15,224 nt of DNA from an uncultured Campylobacter sp. GTDB taxonomy: Bacteria; Campylobacterota; Campylobacteria; Campylobacterales; Campylobacteraceae. The stretch lies in the NCBI RefSeq assembly GCF_937997465.1, contig NZ_CALKTQ010000208.1, forward strand, positions 1 to 15,224. Reading direction: 5' to 3'. Every line of letters starts with the position of its first letter. The first letter of the stretch is position 1. The notes beneath the pieces were generated by a model. That model worked only from the letters and a program-made list of their open reading frames with translations. It ran no database searches and had not been told where the DNA came from. Both the position numbers and the translations under genes were made by a program. Shown here in pieces: positions 6,703-13,316 of this stretch.

Positions 6703-6708
6703 ATAGCA
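6700..6708 (-). promoter_or_regulatory. Cytochrome c promoter, extended -10, overlapping the terminator
   Basis: The minus strand reads TGCTATAAT, a perfect TATAAT (6700-6705) with the TG extension, preceded by a T-rich stretch; it closely resembles the dps promoter. The predicted start at about 6693 falls near the inner end of the terminator's 5' arm. The resulting mRNA would begin with only a few bases of that arm and could not refold the hairpin. The leader to the ATG at 6645 would be about 48 nt. Confidence 0.6.
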
Positions 6709-6726
6709 TAAAACTAGCTTTTTTGA

Positions 6727-7914
6727 TTAGAAGCTATATTTGGCTTCGAATCTTATGCGGTCGTGTTTATTTTTATGATCTCCGTCTTTTTCTTTAGCTG
6801 CTGCATAGAATGTAGAGAAATTAAGTTTTTTGCTGTAAGCATAGCTACCGCCGACGTTCCACTCGTCTCTATCAACTCTCTTATTGTATCTATAGCTATA
6901 GCCCTTACCGTCTATATAGTTAGCATACAAGCCAAACTCGTTAAATTTATATGACGCTCCGACAAACCAATAGTCGTTTTTGTCTTTGATATTGTTGTAG
7001 TATTGAGCGCTACCGTTCATGACCGAGTTAAGTAGTTTGCCTGGGTTGATTAGTTTGCCGTTGTCTTCAACAGTTACAAAAGATTTTTTATCGTCTTTAG
7101 CCTTATAGTAGATATAACCTGCATTTAAACCGACTCCGGCAAATCCTACATCACCTTTAGCTGCGAAGAAATTTGCATCACCAAAGTTATTGTCGTCTGA
7201 CTCATTGTGAACATATTGTGCTTGTAAGCCTAGTTTTACTGCATCTAGATCAAATTTCAAAGCCGCATCAGCTGCAAATAAATTTGCGGTATCCTCAAGA
7301 TATGCCCACCAAGCTTTAAAGTTTACAGGATCATAGCTTCCCATTGCACCCACGCCATAGTAGTTAAGGCTTTTTGATCCTGCTAGGCCTGATAGTAGTC
7401 GACCGTCATAGTCAATGCTATCTGTTTCAAGTGCGTCAAAAGCAACACCAACCAAAGTAAGACCTGATATATCAGTGTTTTGTACTCTTAAACCAGTTCC
7501 TACCAAATCATCGTCAAAATATGTTTTAACAAATTGTTTGCCAGCTGTTATTGTAGTATTGTTTATGTTGTAGCCAAGATAAAATTCTCTTACACCAAAT
7601 GAGCTTGTAGTATTGGTGGTATCGCCATTAAATCCAGAACCGTCATTTGCTGCGTATCTTAGACCCAAAACACCAAAGAAGTTATCGTCAAGAGCAGCCT
7701 TAAAAGTACCTACGAATCGGAAGTTATGATTTGCATTATTTTTGTTGAATGCGCCTGGCATACCATTCCAGCGGACTTTATTGTGAGTATATCTATATCT
7801 TGCAAATCCAGAAAAATCTACATCTTTAATAGCTTCTTCAAGCGGAGTAGCATTTAAAGTAGAGAAAGCGCCTAGCGCAACCAAAGCAGCTAAAGAAATT
7901 TTAGCGAGTTTCAT
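6727..7914 (-). CDS. MOMP-family outer membrane porin (porin 2)
   Basis: Second PorA/MOMP-type porin, 395 residues. The signal peptide is cleaved probably after LNA at residue 22, leaving TPLEEAIKDVDFSGFARYRY, which matches the mature N-terminus of Campylobacter MOMPs. Like porin 1 it shows ALDDNFFGVLGLRYAANDGS, a YLGYNINNTTITAGKQ stretch, a GSYDPVNFKAWWAYLED-like strand and a C-terminal Phe after RFEAKY. It differs from porin 1 mainly in the loops. For example, porin 2 has an extra segment around YYNNIKDKNDY and a Tyr/Arg-rich loop SYRYNKRVDRDE that is absent in porin 1. The ATG follows AAGGAG at 7920-7925. It has an extended -10 promoter and a strong terminator, so it looks like a single-gene, highly expressed unit. 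It probably arose with porin 1 by tandem duplication. Confidence 0.9.
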   Translation of the reverse strand: MKLAKISLAALVALGAFSTLNATPLEEAIKDVDFSGFARYRYTHNKVRWNGMPGAFNKNNANHNFRFVGTFKAALDDNFFGVLGLRYAANDGSGFNGDTTNTTSSFGVREFYLGYNINNTTITAGKQFVKTYFDDDLVGTGLRVQNTDISGLTLVGVAFDALETDSIDYDGRLLSGLAGSKSLNYYGVGAMGSYDPVNFKAWWAYLEDTANLFAADAALKFDLDAVKLGLQAQYVHNESDDNNFGDANFFAAKGDVGFAGVGLNAGYIYYKAKDDKKSFVTVEDNGKLINPGKLLNSVMNGSAQYYNNIKDKNDYWFVGASYKFNEFGLYANYIDGKGYSYRYNKRVDRDEWNVGGSYAYSKKLNFSTFYAAAKEKDGDHKNKHDRIRFEAKYSF

Positions 7915-7946
7915 AAGTTCTCCTTTATAAAAGTTTTATAGTCATA

Positions 7947-7955
7947 ATTTTAGCA
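7947..7955 (-). promoter_or_regulatory. Porin 2 promoter, extended -10
   Basis: The minus strand reads TGCTAAAAT, an extended -10 with one mismatch to TATAAT, 32 bp upstream of the porin 2 ATG; the AAGGAG ribosome binding site is at 7920-7925. The rest of the upstream gap (to 8131) is AT-rich and shows no other feature I can support. Confidence 0.5.
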
Positions 7956-8131
7956 CAAAATCGGTCGTGGTAAGCTTAATGCAAAAATTTAACATAAATA
8001 ATCATAAAACACTAATATATCAAGCTGTTACAAGGCTATTTTTGATACTTAATATTATTAAAATAAGAATACTAGCAACAAAGCTTAAATATGAAAGCTT
8101 AATTTCGAGGATTTTTGCGAAATAAAAAGAT
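7956..8131. other. AT-rich upstream region of porin 2, nothing further recognised
   Basis: Part of the 304-bp gap between porin 2 and the lipoprotein gene. It is very AT-rich, which may favour porin transcription or binding of nucleoid proteins, but no defined site, RNA gene or reading frame was found. Confidence 0.4.
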
Positions 8132-8155
8132 AAAAAAGGGGACGCACATCCCCTT
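8132..8155 (-). terminator. Intrinsic terminator after the lipoprotein gene
   Basis: The minus strand forms AAGGGGA and TCCCCTT around a 6-nt loop, followed by TTTT within a T6 run (complement of 8132-8137). It lies 64 nt past the stop of the putative lipoprotein gene and should end the transcript running from the DUF5610-like gene, and possibly from nap by readthrough. Confidence 0.8.
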
Positions 8156-8218
8156 CTTAAAAGGAGTTCTAACTTTGATTGCTTGTAAGAATTATAAAAT
8201 ATTTCGGTAAATCAACGG

Positions 8219-8686
8219 CTAATCAAAGCTGATATTTTCACTTTTCGGAACTTCGATTAGGATTTTCTTTTTGTTTTCTTCTTGCTGTGAGCTTTTTGTG
8301 GAGCTTGGGCTTTTAAATTTCGGCGCTTTTTTTGCTTTATGCATAACATGATGGGTTCCGCTTTTTATGAGCAGCATTTCAGTGACGAGTCCGCCCGAAA
8401 CGCTTGCATAGACGGTATCTCCGCTAGAAAAGTAAAATTTATCCGCACAGTACTTACCGCTAGGCAGTTTGCCGTTTGAAGTGTCGATTGATTTTATATC
8501 GTAGCAGTATTTGCCACCGTCGTAGGTTACGCTTGATATCACGCCACGCAATGAGCCTCTAACGGGCGCAGGTTTTTGAATAACTGGTTTTTGGACGACT
8601 TTTGGTGGCGGTTTTTGCTCAAAAAAAGCACAACCACTAAAAACCAGCAAAACGGCGGCTAAATTTAAAAACTTAAGCCTGAACAC
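8219..8686 (-). CDS. Putative lipoprotein of unknown function
   Basis: I do not recognise this family. With the GTG start chosen here the product is about 155 residues: a lipoprotein-type signal (MFRLK, then FLNLAAVLLVF) with lipobox VFSGC, making that Cys the likely lipidated residue. A Lys/Pro/Val-rich linker (KPPPKVVQKPVIQKPAP) follows, then a compact beta-rich segment of about 70 residues containing two KYC motifs (KYCYDI and KYCADK) that could form a disulphide. The tail is Lys/Ser/Gln-rich and charged. The frame is open to alternative GTG and TTG codons up to 8704, none with a clear ribosome binding site, so the start is uncertain. The GTG at 8686 puts the basic n-region directly before the hydrophobic core. 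It overlaps the upstream gene by 14 nt (32 nt with the longest start), implying coupled expression, and is followed by a terminator. Confidence 0.65.
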   Translation of the reverse strand: MFRLKFLNLAAVLLVFSGCAFFEQKPPPKVVQKPVIQKPAPVRGSLRGVISSVTYDGGKYCYDIKSIDTSNGKLPSGKYCADKFYFSSGDTVYASVSGGLVTEMLLIKSGTHHVMHKAKKAPKFKSPSSTKSSQQEENKKKILIEVPKSENISFD

Positions 8687-9308
8687 TGAGCACGTTCCCA
8701 CCAAGTTCGGCTATTCTTTTATCTACGGCTTGCGTTGCTTTTTCTATCGTCTTTTGCGAAATTTCAGGCAACTCGCCGCCCCAAATTTTCTCAGCCTCTT
8801 TAAAGCCCCTTAGCATACCTTCTTTTCCGGCTTCTAGCTTTTGCAAGTCGTCTCCGGCGGCGCTAATGATAAAATTTGAAATCCTATCCGCAGTATTTGC
8901 GATACCGAAAAATCCATTCTCGCTAACTAGATCGCTAGCTTCGCTTTGGCTTAGTTGCGTTATAGGCTTGCCCTCGTAGCCGATAGATTTAAAATCGACA
9001 CCGGACAAGATATCGTTTAGAGAATTTATACTTTTGCTTTGAGCGCCGAAAATATCGTTAAATTTTGCAGAACCATTAAAGGCCGAAACCTGAGACAAGA
9101 AATTTGAGCTCGCATTTGAGTCAGCCCTAGCCTGAAAATGCGACAAATAGCTATTCGTTAGCTGCTTTACGTCGATATTTGCATAGGCTTCTTGCATTCT
9201 TTTGATATTTTCATTTTGATCTACGCTTGCCGAGTTTTGGACGTTCTGCACGTCGTAGCGAGGTTGCGGGATGTATGGATTTTGGCTTAAACCGTTCATG
9301 CTTTGCAT
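8673..9308 (-). CDS. DUF5610-like protein of unknown function
   Basis: A 211-residue soluble protein without signal peptide or membrane segment. The N-terminal 60 residues are Gln/Asn/Ser-rich and probably disordered. Residues 108-200 carry a pattern I associate with DUF5610: GYEGKPITQLSQSEA (110-124), SENGFFGIANTADRISNFI (129-147), then an amphipathic helix KEGMLRGFKEAEKIWGGELP (162-181) and a final helix ending KRIAELGG (197-204). Campylobacter homologues are, as I recall, often labelled hydrogenase-4 component G, but nothing here resembles a hydrogenase subunit and I would not use that name. The ATG has AAAGGA shortly before it. The gene begins 69 nt after napD, has a candidate promoter, and overlaps the following lipoprotein gene. 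The family name is from memory; the function is unknown. Confidence 0.75.
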   Translation of the reverse strand: MQSMNGLSQNPYIPQPRYDVQNVQNSASVDQNENIKRMQEAYANIDVKQLTNSYLSHFQARADSNASSNFLSQVSAFNGSAKFNDIFGAQSKSINSLNDILSGVDFKSIGYEGKPITQLSQSEASDLVSENGFFGIANTADRISNFIISAAGDDLQKLEAGKEGMLRGFKEAEKIWGGELPEISQKTIEKATQAVDKRIAELGGNVLSVQA

Positions 9309-9334
9309 TTTTTATCCTTTAGATTTTATTCTGT

Positions 9335-9340
9335 ATTATA
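9335..9340 (-). promoter_or_regulatory. Promoter -10 box for the DUF5610-like gene
   Basis: TATAAT on the minus strand (within GATATATAATACAG) is 26 bp upstream of the ATG. It lies in the 69-bp gap after napD, suggesting the downstream pair can be transcribed independently of nap. No -35 at correct spacing is evident. Confidence 0.5.
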
Positions 9341-9377
9341 TATCGTCAAATTTAGGATAAAGTTAACGGGTAAAAAT

Positions 9378-9725
9378 TTACTTTACCCTATCGCCGACGT
9401 GACCGTTATATACGATGTCTTTGGCATCGACGTTTTCGTCGAGTAAAATTTTGCTTATCTTGCCGCTTTTTTTAATGCTTTCGATATCTTGTTGCAAATC
9501 CTCTTGATAGCTGTATATCATCGCGGCTCCTGAGACGCCCTCTACACCCTCTAGCGCTTTAAATAGCTCTATCTCACCGTCTAAATTTTCCGCGCTCATC
9601 ACGACTACGATCTTGCCGTCTTGCGCGGCGATGACCTCGCAGCCTTTTACTTGCTCGATTCTTTTAGCCACCTCGGCGGCTTCGTTTTCGTCTTTTGTAT
9701 ATACTATCGCACTTGATATATTCAT
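9378..9725 (-). CDS. napD: NapD, maturation chaperone of the periplasmic nitrate reductase
   Basis: Cytoplasmic chaperone that binds the twin-arginine signal of NapA and holds back its export until cofactor insertion is complete. The 115-residue product begins MNISSAIVYT, the typical NapD first strand, followed by an EAAEVAKRIEQVKGCEV helix-strand and GKIVVVMSAE (37-46), giving the ferredoxin-like beta-alpha-beta fold. The C-terminal extension after residue 75 (charged, no known motif) makes it longer than the 87-residue E. coli protein. The frame is open 4 codons further to a TTG, but the ATG at 9725 overlaps the napL stop as ATGA with GGAG 8 nt upstream, so it is preferred. Last gene of the nap run. 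Confidence 0.9.
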   Translation of the reverse strand: MNISSAIVYTKDENEAAEVAKRIEQVKGCEVIAAQDGKIVVVMSAENLDGEIELFKALEGVEGVSGAAMIYSYQEDLQQDIESIKKSGKISKILLDENVDAKDIVYNGHVGDRVK

Positions 9726-10693
9726 TTTACGCTCCAAAATTTAACCTCTTTTTCGTACGCGACGCTGATTAGCCTGCCGCTATCAGAGAGGTAAATTTCA
9801 TTTAAAATTTGCTGTCCGGTTTTTACGGTCGCGAGTTTTGTTTTGCTTGCGATGTCGTAGACCAGGATATCGCTCTCTTCGCCGTTCATATACGCTAGCG
9901 TTTTGGCGTCGTCGCTAAGCCCCGTCGCATACACGATAAAATCGGACTTAAAATAACTCATCGAGCCGTTAAAAACGCCCGCCTGTTTGTCGATGCAGCC
10001 CACGGCTACGACGTCATTTTTGTAGTCGATGTCGTACATATTGTCTTTAAAGAAATTTAGCGTTTGCTCGGTTTGGCGAGTTTTTAGATTATAGATATAA
10101 ATCACGCCGCTTTCGGCTCCGATAGCGATTTTGTCGCGGGTTTTATTGATCTCAAAATCAACGTAAAGCGCGATGGAAAATTTATGTTTAAAAACCGCTT
10201 TTTTGCTCTCTAGATCGATGTAGTAAATTTCATTCCCAAAGTCCGATACAACCGCCGTTTTTTCATCTATAAAAAATGCTTTTTTGGCGGATTTGTTAGC
10301 TAGGTGCATATTGCTAACCTCGCTCCAGCTATCGTTTTCTTTTTTAAAAACGTACAAATAGCGCTCGTTGTAGTCCATCTCGGTTAAAACCAATAGCATA
10401 TCGCCCAGGCGGTCGATGCTAAAAATTTTTGCGGGCTCTTCGTCGCTAAAGTGCGTTTTGACCGTGCGAAATTTGATCGGCTCTAAAAATTTATCCGCCT
10501 TTATGTCATAGATATCAAGCTCGCTGCCGTCCGTACCCAGATATAAAATTTCATCTATCAAATTTGAGCTTATCACGTTTGCGCCGGCTTTTATGACCTT
10601 GTCCGGTTGTGAGATCTCAAGCGGTGCCGCCGCTAAATTTGCGGTCAAATTTAAGCAAAAAATTGCCGTAAAAAATAAAATAAATTTTCTCAT
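9722..10693 (-). CDS. napL: NapL, periplasmic beta-propeller-like accessory protein
   Basis: NapL is an accessory protein of epsilonproteobacterial nap operons with a modest, poorly defined effect on nitrate reductase activity. The 323-residue product starts with a Sec signal peptide (MRKFILFFTAIFCLNLTA, cleavage near AAA at 21-23), so it is periplasmic. The mature part contains repeated beta-blade-like units with WD40-type pattern such as AIGAESGVIYIYNLKTRQTE, KTAVVSDFGNEIYYIDLESK and the C-terminal LISVAYEKEVKFWSVK. No catalytic or metal-binding residues stand out. Position between napF and napD matches the napAGHBFLD order known from Wolinella and several Campylobacter. The ATG overlaps the napF stop by 4 nt and its own stop overlaps napD by 4 nt. 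Confidence 0.85.
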   Translation of the reverse strand: MRKFILFFTAIFCLNLTANLAAAPLEISQPDKVIKAGANVISSNLIDEILYLGTDGSELDIYDIKADKFLEPIKFRTVKTHFSDEEPAKIFSIDRLGDMLLVLTEMDYNERYLYVFKKENDSWSEVSNMHLANKSAKKAFFIDEKTAVVSDFGNEIYYIDLESKKAVFKHKFSIALYVDFEINKTRDKIAIGAESGVIYIYNLKTRQTEQTLNFFKDNMYDIDYKNDVVAVGCIDKQAGVFNGSMSYFKSDFIVYATGLSDDAKTLAYMNGEESDILVYDIASKTKLATVKTGQQILNEIYLSDSGRLISVAYEKEVKFWSVK

Positions 10694-11160
10694 AACGCCT
10701 CCATTTTGATACTATTCGCGAAGCAAACTTCCATACACTGCGCGCAGCCGACGCATTTTTGATTTATACTCGGACGAAAAACGCCTAAAAAATCGATCGC
10801 TCTAAATTTGCAAATATCCTGACAGCTACAGCAAATCGTGCCGTTCCAAGCAAGACAACTATGCACGTCGATAAAAATTTTAGCTTCTATAGTAGCCGCG
10901 AATTTTAAATTTAAAACCTCTCGCCCCGCCTCTTCGCAAGCGAGCGCGCACTCTTTACAAAAGTTGCATCCCAAGGACTTAAATTTAAAATTTATTCTTT
11001 CGTTTTCAAAGCTTAAAAGCTCCCTATCGCAAGCGCTAACGCAAGGCGCTTCGCAATCAGCACAGTTAAATTCTCCACAAAAATAAGGCGGAGCGATAAA
11101 TTTTTGAGCGGTTTTGCCGCCCAAAAATTTAGTAAATAGCTCGCGTCTGGATACGCTCAC
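10690..11160 (-). CDS. napF: NapF, cytoplasmic iron-sulfur protein of the nap system
   Basis: NapF is a polyferredoxin thought to act on the cytoplasmic side in NapA maturation or in electron supply with NapH. The 156-residue protein has no signal peptide and begins SVSRRELFTKFLG, like other NapF. Four cysteine groups are visible: C33-x2-C-x3-C-x3-C44; C65-x2-C-x2-C-x3-C75; C102-x8-C111-x-C-x3-C117 in the CLAWNGTICCSCQDIC segment characteristic of NapF; and C136-x2-C-x2-C-x3-C146. The start codon is GTG, overlapping the napB stop as GTGA; AAGG lies just upstream. It is present in C. concisus/curvus-type and Wolinella operons but absent from that of C. jejuni, which helps place the organism. 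Confidence 0.9.
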   Translation of the reverse strand: MSVSRRELFTKFLGGKTAQKFIAPPYFCGEFNCADCEAPCVSACDRELLSFENERINFKFKSLGCNFCKECALACEEAGREVLNLKFAATIEAKIFIDVHSCLAWNGTICCSCQDICKFRAIDFLGVFRPSINQKCVGCAQCMEVCFANSIKMEAL

Positions 11161-11756
11161 CTAACGCCTTCGTTTAGTACGTCTAACAGATTGGAATGCT
11201 GAGACGAGTTAGCATCGCGGTACTCCGGCTTAAAGTTATTTTTAAACTTAGCTTCTACGTTCGCCTGCGGTACGTGGCACGTAGTGCAGTTAAAGCGGTC
11301 GTCGCTAAGCTTACCGTCGAGGTCTTTTTTGTTTCTTATGCTATAAAGGTGCGATTTTGGGATCGCAGTCGCGCCGACGTCTTTTGCGACTTCAGGCATA
11401 TGGCACGTAACGCACATATTATTATCCGCAGTTATCGGTATCAAACCCTCTAAATCATGAGGTATCATCGGCGGTGCGTTTTCAAAAGAACGCTCGTATC
11501 TTTGCGCTTCGCCCGCGGCAGGTTTCGTCCAGTTGATATCGGCTAGCTTTACCTCTTCTTCGTCCATAACGTCGTTAGCCGAACGCAAAATGTTTAGATC
11601 CTTAGCTTCTTTGCTATCGGCTAATTTTGATTTATTTTTTTGCTCTACTTTTTGAGTTTGTACGGAGCTAGAGGTTTTTTGTTCTTCTTTAGCTTCGGCA
11701 TATCCCGAAAATACGAGGACGGCGCACGCCAATCCCGCCAAAATTCTCGCCTTCAT
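11157..11756 (-). CDS. napB: NapB, dihaem cytochrome c subunit of nitrate reductase
   Basis: Periplasmic electron-transfer subunit that passes electrons to NapA. The 199-residue precursor has a Sec signal peptide ending near GYAEA (residue 22). A charged, low-complexity Lys/Glu/Ser/Gln linker follows (about 23-55), longer than in E. coli NapB. The haem domain has CVTCH (115-119) and CTTCH (157-161). The distal His ligands are probably His100 in PPMIPHDLEGL, a NapB signature, and His136 in KSHLYS. The ATG overlaps the napH stop by 4 nt. It sits in the standard position after napGH; the haem motifs and the IPHDLEGL segment make the assignment secure. Confidence 0.93.
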   Translation of the reverse strand: MKARILAGLACAVLVFSGYAEAKEEQKTSSSVQTQKVEQKNKSKLADSKEAKDLNILRSANDVMDEEEVKLADINWTKPAAGEAQRYERSFENAPPMIPHDLEGLIPITADNNMCVTCHMPEVAKDVGATAIPKSHLYSIRNKKDLDGKLSDDRFNCTTCHVPQANVEAKFKNNFKPEYRDANSSQHSNLLDVLNEGVR

Positions 11757-12553
11757 TGATTTTTCTCCTTTAGTAAATTTCTAATGTTAAATTTGAGCGC
11801 GTCGTCATCGCAGACGTCGATACAGCGTCCGCAGCTGATGCACTCGCTCGATGTTATAAACCCGCTTTGCTTGCCGATAATGCCGAGCACTTGGTTTTCC
11901 GGGCAGATTAGCTTACACTTCATGCAGTTAGTACAGCTAGCCGCGTCGTGCTTTACTCTGATAAGGGCAAATTTGCCGGATATCGCGTAAAAAGCACCCA
12001 GCGGACAAAGCTTTGAGCAGACTAATCTATCGCCGATAAACGCGTCTACCGCAAACACCCCAAACGCCACAAACAGCCACAGCGTGCCGCCGTAGATGAC
12101 GCCGCGCTGAATGATGCCGATAAAGCTAATGCCCTCAAACGCCGGAGCCGAAGTGACTAGCGAGATAAAAAGCGTAAATCCCAAAACGTAATATCTCGCG
12201 CTTCTCGTGAAATTTACGAATTTTTTATCTTTATCGTAGCCAAGCTTTACTCTGACCCAGCGAGCGGTTTCGGTGATGATGTTTACCGGGCAAACCCAGC
12301 TGCAAAAGGCGCGCGGAGCGACAATCGCGTAAAAAGCAAACACGATAGCGACCCCCACAAGCGCGCCCGAAGCGATACTAAAACTAGCTAAATATAGCTG
12401 CAAAACGGCAAACGGATCGCTAAGAGGAACGACTCCGAAAAGCAAAGACGAGCTGAGATTGCCTTGTAAAATTTTAACTCCGTAGTAGTTGCTCGCAAAA
12501 AACAGCCCTAGGATCAAAATTTGACTTATCCTTCTTAAAATCAAATATTTCAT
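11753..12553 (-). CDS. napH: NapH, membrane iron-sulfur quinol oxidase subunit
   Basis: Inner-membrane partner of NapG that takes electrons from menaquinol for nitrate reduction; in organisms without napC this NapGH pair is the main route. The 266-residue protein has about four membrane helices: near 8-26, 52-80, 121-137 and 153-172. Two membrane-edge C-x3-CP motifs, CSWVCPVN (84-91) and CSKLCPLG (179-186), are typical of NapH/NosR/RdxA proteins. Two cytoplasmic [4Fe-4S] motifs follow: C207, C210, C213, C217 and C238, C241, C244, C248; the second lacks the usual Pro after its last Cys (CDDD). The gene overlaps napG and napB by 4 nt each. Confidence 0.94.
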   Translation of the reverse strand: MKYLILRRISQILILGLFFASNYYGVKILQGNLSSSLLFGVVPLSDPFAVLQLYLASFSIASGALVGVAIVFAFYAIVAPRAFCSWVCPVNIITETARWVRVKLGYDKDKKFVNFTRSARYYVLGFTLFISLVTSAPAFEGISFIGIIQRGVIYGGTLWLFVAFGVFAVDAFIGDRLVCSKLCPLGAFYAISGKFALIRVKHDAASCTNCMKCKLICPENQVLGIIGKQSGFITSSECISCGRCIDVCDDDALKFNIRNLLKEKNQ

Positions 12554-13314
12554 AGCAAATCTCCGCTATTTAGATAGTCGTTTAGCTTTTTCTCGTCGGT
12601 TTTAAACTCTTTTGGCTCAGCGTCTTTTAGCTTTTTATCCGCGCCCTCAACCCAGCCTTTTACGTACTGTTCGTTGCTAGAGCCCAGTCCGATCTCGCGC
12701 GGAAGCACGAAGATAGAGGCTTTTGGCGTCACGCAAACTTGCTCGCACATGCCGCAGCCCGTGCAGTAGTCGGCGTCCACGACCGGTTTAAAAAACGCGT
12801 GCTTTTGTGTGCGTTCGTTGCGGACATATTCAAGCCTTAACGCTTTATCTATCAAAGGACAGGCGCGGTAGCAAGCGTCACAGCGAAGTCCCTCGTAAGC
12901 GATGCAGAAATTCGGATCCAGCACCGCGATACCCATTTGCGCTTTGTTTATATTTAGCTTTCCATTATCCTCGCTCACTAGCTTCGTATCTAGCGCTCCG
13001 GTCGGACAGGCGACCGTGCACGGGATATCCGGGCACATATAACAAGGGATATTTCGCGGGGTAAAAAACGGAGTGCCGTAAGGCAATCCGTCGTCTAGAT
13101 CCGCGAGCTTAAGCGTATCCCAAGGACAGGCTTCTACGCAAAGCCCGCAGCGTATGCACTCGCTAAGGAAATTTTTCTCCTTCAAAGCACCTGGCGGCCT
13201 GATGAGTAGAGTTTGGGCTTTAGCCGTCGTTTGCGTACTCCAGATAAAGCCGCCTGCGAGAACCAAACTAATCGCTTTTAACCCAAATTTTAAAGCCTCT
13301 CTTCTATTTTGCAT
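12550..13314 (-). CDS. napG: NapG, periplasmic iron-sulfur protein (twin-arginine exported)
   Basis: Ferredoxin-like subunit that links NapH to NapB/NapA on the periplasmic side. The 254-residue protein starts with a twin-arginine signal, NRREALKFG then a hydrophobic stretch to about residue 26, so it is exported folded. Four [4Fe-4S] motifs can be counted: C53/56/59/63 in CIRCGLCVEACP; C91/94/99/103 in CYMCPDIPCTVACP; C137/145/148/152; and C184/187/190/194 in CTGCGMCEQVC. The C-terminal tail is Lys/Asp-rich. The ATG is 2 nt after the napA stop, and its own stop overlaps the napH start. Confidence 0.94.
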   Translation of the reverse strand: MQNRREALKFGLKAISLVLAGGFIWSTQTTAKAQTLLIRPPGALKEKNFLSECIRCGLCVEACPWDTLKLADLDDGLPYGTPFFTPRNIPCYMCPDIPCTVACPTGALDTKLVSEDNGKLNINKAQMGIAVLDPNFCIAYEGLRCDACYRACPLIDKALRLEYVRNERTQKHAFFKPVVDADYCTGCGMCEQVCVTPKASIFVLPREIGLGSSNEQYVKGWVEGADKKLKDAEPKEFKTDEKKLNDYLNSGDLL

Positions 13315-13316
13315 AA

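Noticed and set aside
9368..9388. 7-bp inverted repeat GGGTAAA/TTTACCC around the napD stop, as a nap terminator
   Set aside because: No T run follows on the minus strand and the stem includes the stop codon; readthrough to the next genes seems as likely.
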